Shown piece by piece: positions 57,001-64,000 of a stretch of 64,000 nt of DNA. The stretch is from contig LNKV01000046.1 of assembly GCA_001465935.1 (NCBI GenBank), forward strand, positions 62,001 through 126,000, read 5' to 3'. The translations under genes and the position numbers were made by a program. Origin of the DNA: Clarireedia homoeocarpa. Taxonomy: Eukaryota > Ascomycota > Leotiomycetes > Helotiales > Rutstroemiaceae. The notes beneath the pieces were generated by a model. It ran no database searches. It was not told where the DNA came from and saw only the letters and a list, made by a program, of their open reading frames with translations. The first letter of the stretch is position 1; every line of letters begins with the position of its first letter.

Positions 57001-60000
57001 ATTCGTTCATCCATGCTGAGGCACCACCCGGGATTTCTTGACACGAACCAGACACGTGTAAGTAAAGGCCATCAATTCATCATTCCATATTTTTGTATTT
57101 TTTGGTTCCTAGGACAATCGGATCAATGACAACTATATCACCATACGCCGGCGCGCGTTGTACAAAAGAACCTTGATTTCTATTTGTGTAACAAACAGAT
57201 CAATCATGTTGTGACGATTTGGGGAGTCAATTTTGGATGGGAAAACGCTGACTTGACGAGGGGTCATAAAGAAAAAAGGGGGAGGGGGAGGGGGAGAGGG
57301 AGGGGGAGGGCTCTTTCTGCTCTTCCGTTCTTGAAAACAGATTTTGCTCCACTGAATGACTAGAGAGAGCATGAACTACTGGTCCAGGACGGGAAGGACT
57401 ATTTCTCGCGCAAGAAAAGTTCACGTGCATGCTAATCAAACAATAGCAAGATTGAGGGACCGCCCCGAGACATTTTTTTCGGTTCTCGTTCGAGTGACGA
57501 ATAGCGAGGATGACGCTAATGAAATGACATAGTTTCCTTCCTTCCCGCCCATCGAACTTTGTGCACGGGAAAAGGCAACAAGGGAAAGTTAAGCAAGCAC
57601 AGGTTATAGCAGAATAAGCGCCAGGTACCCGGGAGGCCAGCGAGCCCAATGTTCCCCTTGTGTTTGTTTGTGTGATAACATGAGACCTGTTGCTGGAGCG
57701 CGTAACCATGAATCAGAACTTTCCGTTCCCTTTAGGCGCCGAATGAAAATTCAGAAGTGCATCTCTGCAAGGTGATTGGATCGGAGCGATGGCCGAAGGC
57801 TATTGGACACGGCCGTTATCGATCCCAATCTGGAATTTATTTGCCGAAATAAACAAGATGGTCATATTTATTGATAGTCTATTTGGTGATGTGTAAGTGG
57901 AACATGGTTCTTGGGGAGAATGAGTGGCTGAGGTTACTTTGAAGTCTATCGGACACTTCAATTTTGACACGACATGAGGTCGTGAAGAGGAGGTAGTGCC
58001 GGTAGGCGTGGAGACAACAGGGACCCTTTTGCATGGAAGCGCTAGAAGATTAGGGAGAAACTAGGATCGCTTGCTCCGCTGTGCGACCATACCTGCTGTC
58101 GAGCAAATGAGGATGACGGCACAGTATCCAAAAGTCGGTTCGGATTGGGATTGTGGAAGACTATTGACGAGAAAATGGTTGTGGATGGATGGATACATGT
58201 CCGTTTTGGTCCAATTTCAATAACGATAACGTCTAAGTGATACAAAACTCCAGATGTGTCTAGATTCTTCTTCCTGTGCGCGCCGCAAGGCACTGTTCCA
58301 ATCATGGCCAATGCCTCGTAGACTTTCGGAAATAGGATGTGATTGAGTAATGCGGAGTGCAGTGCGCGGCAGCACGGTAGTAACGTCAATAATCTGAAGC
58401 GTTCTCAGATCATAACGGCAGATCATAATGTCGACAAGCTATCGATTACCAATATGCCTCCCTAACTGGGCCCTAACTGGGTATGTATTGTTTTGACTAA
58501 TCCTAGCGTTGCCGATGAAGATATTCATGCAGTAGTGAAATTGATGCGCCGATGCACTGCACTGATGATAGTGACGGATGTTGGGCATTGATTTACCAAC
58601 GAGAGGGAAACTTTGGAAGGTTCGGATGTAACGTCAATCTAGACTTTCTCGTCTGGTTTTCATTTCCCTTCGCCCATTTCATCTAGGAGTTTGGCGAACG
58701 TCGTGGGTGTCTCATTTCGTTGCTTGAGATGGCGGGGGGGGTGGGAGGGATAGGCGTGAGGTGGCATATAGGCTAAAGGATTGATAGACAATGATGTGAC
58801 GTGCATGTGTCATTGTTGACTGTATCTCATATGCGTGCGCAGGTATCGTCAGTCTCTCGGATAGATGATATGGGGGTTAGTGTTTTAAGCTTTCCGACAC
58901 GGCCTCGACGGCTGTTCCGTTATTGCAGCTCGAGGCTCGAGCAACGAGAGAAACGCGGCTTCGGATGACAAAGGACGGGGGGGGGGGGCGCGGAAGGGCA
59001 AGGCATGCTGATGTTTCGCGACATGTCTGCTTACCGTTATGCCGTGTAAGGTTACCAACCACATCTTGCAAGGTAAGGCTGTTACGTCGCGGTCTGGTTT
59101 CAAGGCCAAGAATGCCAGAATGCAAGATAGCAAGGATGATGGGTAAAAAAAGTGACACCATTACCCAACAGCGGACAGAGCGCTCACGACGCGGCCATGG
59201 ATTCCATAACAAGCAGGTGCCTGTGCCTTGGGTGTGTGGTGAGCAGAGAGAAGGGGAGAAGGGAGTGAGATGGGAGCAGGGAGATGGGAGCAGGGAGATG
59301 GGAGCAGGGAGATGCGAGCAGGGAGAAGGAAAAAAGCTGGGATACTTAGGCAAAGTATAACTTAGCACGTGCATATACTGTAGGGAAAAAGGAATTTCTC
59401 TGGATTCATTTGGATTCATTTGGATTCTCTTGGATGCACCGGGATTCATTGGTGCAAGGAAAAAGCAAAGAAGCGGTTAGTGAACTCAAATTTAGAACTG
59501 CGACGCTCCAGTCCAACATCTCTTGATTTGGGCATTTTGAACCAATGACAAAATTGCATCAAAAGGAATTTTGTGATTGAAGGATATGGGGATCTGATAT
59601 CTGATACTTGATGCTGCATACTGGACGCCGGCTCCGGGTTGGTTGTGTTGACGACGTCGCTTTGCGATGGTTGATAGCCTTACGAAAAGGACTCTAGAAC
59701 GCGCGCACTTTCGCACTTTCGTCCTTTCGTCCTTTCGTCCTTTCGTCCTTCGTATTCTTCGAGCTTCATCATCTCACCTCGAAATTGGTATTGGCACCCA
59801 ACCCAACCTATCCATCCCATCTCACCGGGGATGACACCCGTTTGGATCTTACGGTCGTTATTCCGGAAGGCCGAACCTCACACCGATTGAGGAGGGATCT
59901 CCAGCGTCAGTCACTTGGACCTTCCCAGCTATCGTTTCCCTTCCCTCCTTCGTTCCCTCCCTCTGCTCCCTTTGGTATGGCGAGGCTTCTCCCTCACGCT

Positions 60001-61956
60001 TCTCTCGGCAAGAATTCACCGACTTTTGATTGGATTTCCTGCTTGAGCCCGCCCTTTCATTCGCTCGTCATGCGGCCCAACCATGCGCAGGGAAAAGAAA
60101 GGCAGAGGCAAATAAAATGGACCGATGGAAATGTCATCATGGGTACTTGCAGTCTCACCACTATTGAAGTTAGAGGTGCGAGGGTGGGAATTGATGCCAT
60201 CGCTATGCATGTACTTGGAGCTTGTATTCTGGAACTGTTGACCAACGTATCCACCGGCGAGCCGTGCTTGCCCAGGCGATCTTCAATGAAAATCACTTTG
60301 GCACTTTGTCTCGGACTGTACTCACTCAGCACTTCCTCCTCCTCCAAGCCGACGGACGAATACAGCCGCATCCGCACTGCACGGCACTGCACTAGTATCA
60401 GCTTATCACGGATATCACGAGGCGTCGACCTTGCACATTTTCCCCTCCACCGTGTTTCCCAACTTCCCAACTTCCCAACTTCGCTCGCAAAGTGACCTCA
60501 CACTACTGCACCCTTCTCACCTTGGTGAATACTACCCCCACTCCATCCCGACGAAAATTTACTTTGTATGTTCGGGTTGCGTGCCACTTGAAAAATTTCA
60601 CCAACCACCATCGGCCTTTTGCGGCGCCAAACCCAGGTGGCAGCCATTTTATCCACAATTTGCTTACGAAGTGAAGTGTTGGTCTTTTCACGCGCATTGT
60701 ACGGAGGCTACAGAGTTCTGGATGGATTTGGATTGATAATGACAGTACGAAAGTTGAAGTAACTACGTTACCGTTACGGACTTTGTAGATAGCTCTTGCA
60801 CGCTTTGTGTGGCCGTGGCCGTGGCCGTGGCAGTGGCAGTGGCAGTCGCACTCGCACTCGCACCCATCCGGAGCACACCCGGAAACGGGTCGATTCGATT
60901 CCATAAAGTACAACGTAACCTGTCAGGGAGATGTCACTCTTCGAGAGAAGGAAGAGTGTGTACAAAACAGTACAGCACAGTACAGCACAGTACAGCACAG
61001 CACAGCACAGCACAGCATTCGTGTTTGACTCCTTGACCACTATGAATCTATGATATGATCACTCCCAGCAAATAACACCGACACCATCTGCCGACTATAC
61101 CCGATTCGCCATAATTCCTTTTTCGCATTTTCATCTGCATCTTCTCCCTCTCCTTCTCCCTCTCCATCTCCCATCGACTCATCTAAGCTATGGTGTCTAC
61201 TTCAGCTCCGCAAGCCTTTTCTTCCTTCTTTGTTTCAAACACAACTTACAGCAAGTAGTCAGGCGCAAATCAGACCGCACCTCGACCTCAACTCACTGCC
61301 CGTGTTCCAAGACTTACGAGGTACAGTACTAGTCCAGCTTGCCCACGAGCCACTTCCCACTTCCCACTGCCCCCCGTTTGACATGACCACTTCCCACTGC
61401 CCACTGCCCATTGCCCACTGCCCATTACTCATTGCTCATTGCTCATTGCTCACTCGCTGGACCCGGCCGTGTTCCTTGTGAATAATTTTCTTGAGCCGAA
61501 CCCCACTTCCCCACTAGCGTATACTAGCGCCATCTAAATGCTCCAAAACAGCTTAGCTCGCCTCAACCACTCTTGGGCCATTTAGACTCATATTTCCCTA
61601 ACATTTCCCCATTCCCCCCAATCAAAATCTTTCATCTCTTCGCCTTTTTCCCCTTTCCCTTTCATCAACACCAATCAACGATCCATCTCCTCAAAAGATC
61701 CGCTCCCATTTTTAAATCGCTTCACTGATTTGATCTCTTGTCGTCGGTCGACAAGAAACCCTTCTCAAACGATCCAATCGATTGATTGATCTCTTCGTCA
61801 CCTGGTATTGGATACCGTACGAAAAAGTACCCTTTTAAACAATTAAGCCTCAATTAACTGGACGTCGATTTCCCGACAGAGCATTTCACAAATCCGTCCA
61901 CACAGAAGTTGTACGTGTTGGAAATACACAAATTAAGCAAAAAAAAAAAAAAAAAC

Positions 61957-62011
<55 letters not shown>

Positions 62012-63778
62012 CCGACAACATCCTATCCTCTCCTATTCCCTCCCATCCCATCCCAAGACAAGCAGCAAAGGAAAAGCGAAAAGCGAAAAAGCTAGCAAAG
62101 AGAAAAGCAGAAAGAAAGAAAAAGCACAGGCAAAAGTTTCGCATGGGATTCTGATTGCGCTCGTGCCTTTTGTAGAAATCCGCCTACTTTGCTTTACTCA
62201 GTCTTGATTCGCCAGGACGGAAATTCCCAAAAAACTCCACCAGAGGTCACTCCCCTTCTAAACTACGCATTCAGGTACCTTGTATCGCATCGTGGGACTC
62301 GCGACTTGGGATGTGAGCGAAGACCGAAACGTCACCAATCACTGGACGACTTCCTCCTACAACAATATCATCGTCGGATACCCTATCAACTTCACGAGAG
62401 GCCTCATCGCCAACACAATTGGCCCTCACAGTAATCCCGTGATCGAATCTTGCTGCGGGAAGGATCATACACAATTTAGTGCCCTGGGCAGTGGAAACTC
62501 GAAATTCGAAATTCGAAATTCGAAATACGAAATTCAAAATTGTATGTACGCGGGTAGATTGTCGCCTTCGACGCTGTGATTGATCGAGTCGTGTATTGGA
62601 AGGTACGTTTGAACCAAACTTTTCCTGACTTGGGTACAAATCTCCGCTGGCTGTACTAAGGTTAATTGTCGCGGTTTGCGGTTTCGCGTCGCGACAACGA
62701 CAACCAAAGTCCTATCAGACCAGATCTGCGTTGATGAAGATCTATTATGTCCCCATTCCTATATAGACATGAGGCGCTCAGGGAAACCAAAACTAACTTT
62801 TGGACGCTGTGTTTTTCTCCATTTAGCCATTTTGTCACCCATCGTATCACGACCATCACAGTACGAGTATTGCCGACTTTTTATTCACGCGCTCACTCAC
62901 GGGTCCTCGACGCGGATATTATTCACGCTTGCATTACTTCTTACCTACTTCTTCCTTTACGGGCGCACTCCGCTTGCTGCCGCTTGCTGTTGCTTGCTGC
63001 TCCTGCTACTCCTGCTACTCCTACTCCTACCACCACCTACTCTGTGCCACTTTGGAGCGAGGGAGCTTGGGACTTTTTCTGGACCGGACCATCTTACTTG
63101 CCTCTTACCTTGCTATTCCCAGCCACCCCTCCCACCACAATCAGCAAGCCCAACCCAAGGTATACACACCCTTCACACCCTTCATACCTCCACACCTCGC
63201 CTCGCCTCGCCTCACCCACTGCTCTCTCCCACGCCCACTCATTTACTCACCCACTCACCCACTCACCCACTCACCCACTCACTCATTCACTCTCAACCCC
63301 CCCCTTCCCCCCCCAAGGACCCAACCCGACCCCTCAAACGTCAGATTTGCAGCCGCACCTCCGCGTCAAAGCACCCAGTCTCCAGTCTCGCTCACCCAGT
63401 CTTCTTTCATTGCTTTTGCATTATTTATACATTTTCCACAACAATCCCCTTTTTCGCGCGACACGTTTTGATTCGCTTTTTCGCTTTCACGCATTATAAA
63501 TCTCTATTCGGAAAATACGTCACGTCACCTCAATCCAATTGATAAGAATAGTTTTGCCGGCAAAAGCAGGAAAAGGCAGAAGATTCATTAGAACAACGGG
63601 TTTTTACAAGGTAAGCAGGCTTAGCTCTTTTTGCATGCCCTCTATGCATTGCCAGCGCATCACTGGTCCAAGGCAAAAAATTAAACATTGGGTCTCAATG
63701 TCCCCTTCTCCCAATCATCCTCAGAATAAGCTTCCACTTTGTCTATTCTGTTATAACTAACTCACTTGGTTGGATAGC
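57001..63778. other. Gene-poor region, part 3; leader-like, pyrimidine-rich toward the right
   Basis: No supportable gene. Repeats include GGGAGG-type units at 57,280-57,312, a GGGAGCAGGGAGAT 14-mer array at about 59,270-59,325, TTTGGATTCA units at 59,399-59,437, CGTCCTTTCG units at about 59,710-59,750, ACAGTACAGCAC units at about 60,968-61,018, and an interrupted A run of about 70 at 61,939-62,010. CTCACCCACT units lie at 63,237-63,300. A donor-like CAAG|GTAAGC at 63,611 and a branch/acceptor pair (CTAACTCAC ... GATAG) ending at 63,778 suggest a spliced 5' leader of a gene to the right. Confidence 0.4.
61939..62010. repeat. Interrupted poly-A tract
   Basis: Seventeen A, CC, then about fifty-three A. 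Poly-Lys and poly-Phe frames across it are artefacts. Confidence 0.85.
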
Positions 63779-64000
63779 AATTCCCAAACAAAATTCCAAA
63801 ATTTTGTCAAGTTTTACTGGGGAAGGCTTCCTTACTCCAGTGGCTCGCGAAAACAATAAAAATTATAACCATAGCTCCCGCAAAAGAGCTATTCAGACAA
63901 ACGACCCCCCGACTGCTTTGGATCAAAATCCCCTCTTCGTTTCAACGACACCTTTCACGTGGGGTGCCTCGAAATTCGAGCCTGATCCGCAAGCCTCATT
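63779..64000 (+). CDS. Partial coding-like exon running off the right edge
   Basis: After the acceptor GATAG, one frame stays open to the end of the window and has balanced protein-like composition: IPKQNSKILSSFTGEGFLTP, then VARENNKNY, LDQNPLFVSTTPFTWGASKF and EPDPQA. It would need one base from a preceding exon. No ATG is in frame in this exon, and the in-frame continuation of the obvious upstream exon contains a TAG, so the start must lie in an exon I cannot place. A second frame is also open, so the call is weak. I do not recognise the family. Confidence 0.35.

Noticed and set aside
59785..60495. 236-codon plus frame
   Set aside because: No recognisable domain, no splice context, and an antisense frame of similar length is equally open; treated as chance in a low-stop region.
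62676..63542. 288-codon and 250-codon overlapping plus frames
   Set aside because: Composition is driven by CTCACCCACT and CTCCTG repeats (Leu/His/Pro/Ser); three frames are open in parallel and none has a domain.

Overview
This window is nuclear DNA of a filamentous ascomycete (Pezizomycotina). The genes carry short introns of about 50-100 bases with GTAAGT/GTATGT-type donors and CTAAC/CTGAC-type branch sites. The families are typical of such fungi: a HET-domain protein, a GlcNAc-sensor cluster, a fungal-specific POT1/CDC13-like protein and a Zn2Cys6-type regulator relic. Long intergenic stretches are full of mono- and microsatellites. A leotiomycete such as a Sclerotiniaceae relative would fit, but that is an impression, not a demonstration. 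All exon boundaries below were worked out by hand from splice signals, reading phase and remembered family features.

Left part (2.7-15.5 kb): a compact N-acetylglucosamine (GlcNAc) utilisation cluster. It holds an NGS1-type sensor (GH3-like plus GNAT domains, minus strand), GlcNAc-6-phosphate deacetylase (plus), glucosamine-6-phosphate deaminase (minus) and a hexokinase-family GlcNAc kinase (plus). The kinase would phosphorylate GlcNAc, the deacetylase would remove acetate, and the deaminase would yield fructose-6-phosphate and ammonia. The sensor would switch on transcription. The genes form two divergent pairs. No transporter or Ndt80-like regulator of the kind found in other fungal GlcNAc clusters is visible here.

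16.5-25.8 kb: a metallo-beta-lactamase-fold hydrolase, a Ser/Thr-rich repeat-containing cell-surface protein interrupted by a one-base frame shift before its GPI signal, and a HET-domain protein with predicted membrane segments. A MITE-like inverted-repeat element sits just upstream of the HET gene.

26-31 kb: a gene graveyard. A tRNA-Gly(UCC)-like gene is followed by a broken NACHT NTPase, a broken rhodopsin-like membrane protein and the broken end of a polyketide-synthase-type thioesterase.

31-41 kb: housekeeping-type genes. These are a class II eIF4E-like cap-binding protein, a flavin-containing monooxygenase and, divergent from it, an 1818-residue acidic protein with a C-terminal POT1/CDC13-type telomere-binding domain and a SUMO-interaction motif.

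41-47.6 kb: two inverted copies of a MITE flank a decayed fungal transcription-factor gene. An intron-containing tRNA-Gly(GCC) and a phosphate/glycerophosphodiester-type MFS transporter follow.

47.6-63.8 kb: about 16 kb with no gene I can support, rich in simple repeats. An open coding-like stretch begins at 63.78 kb and runs off the right edge.
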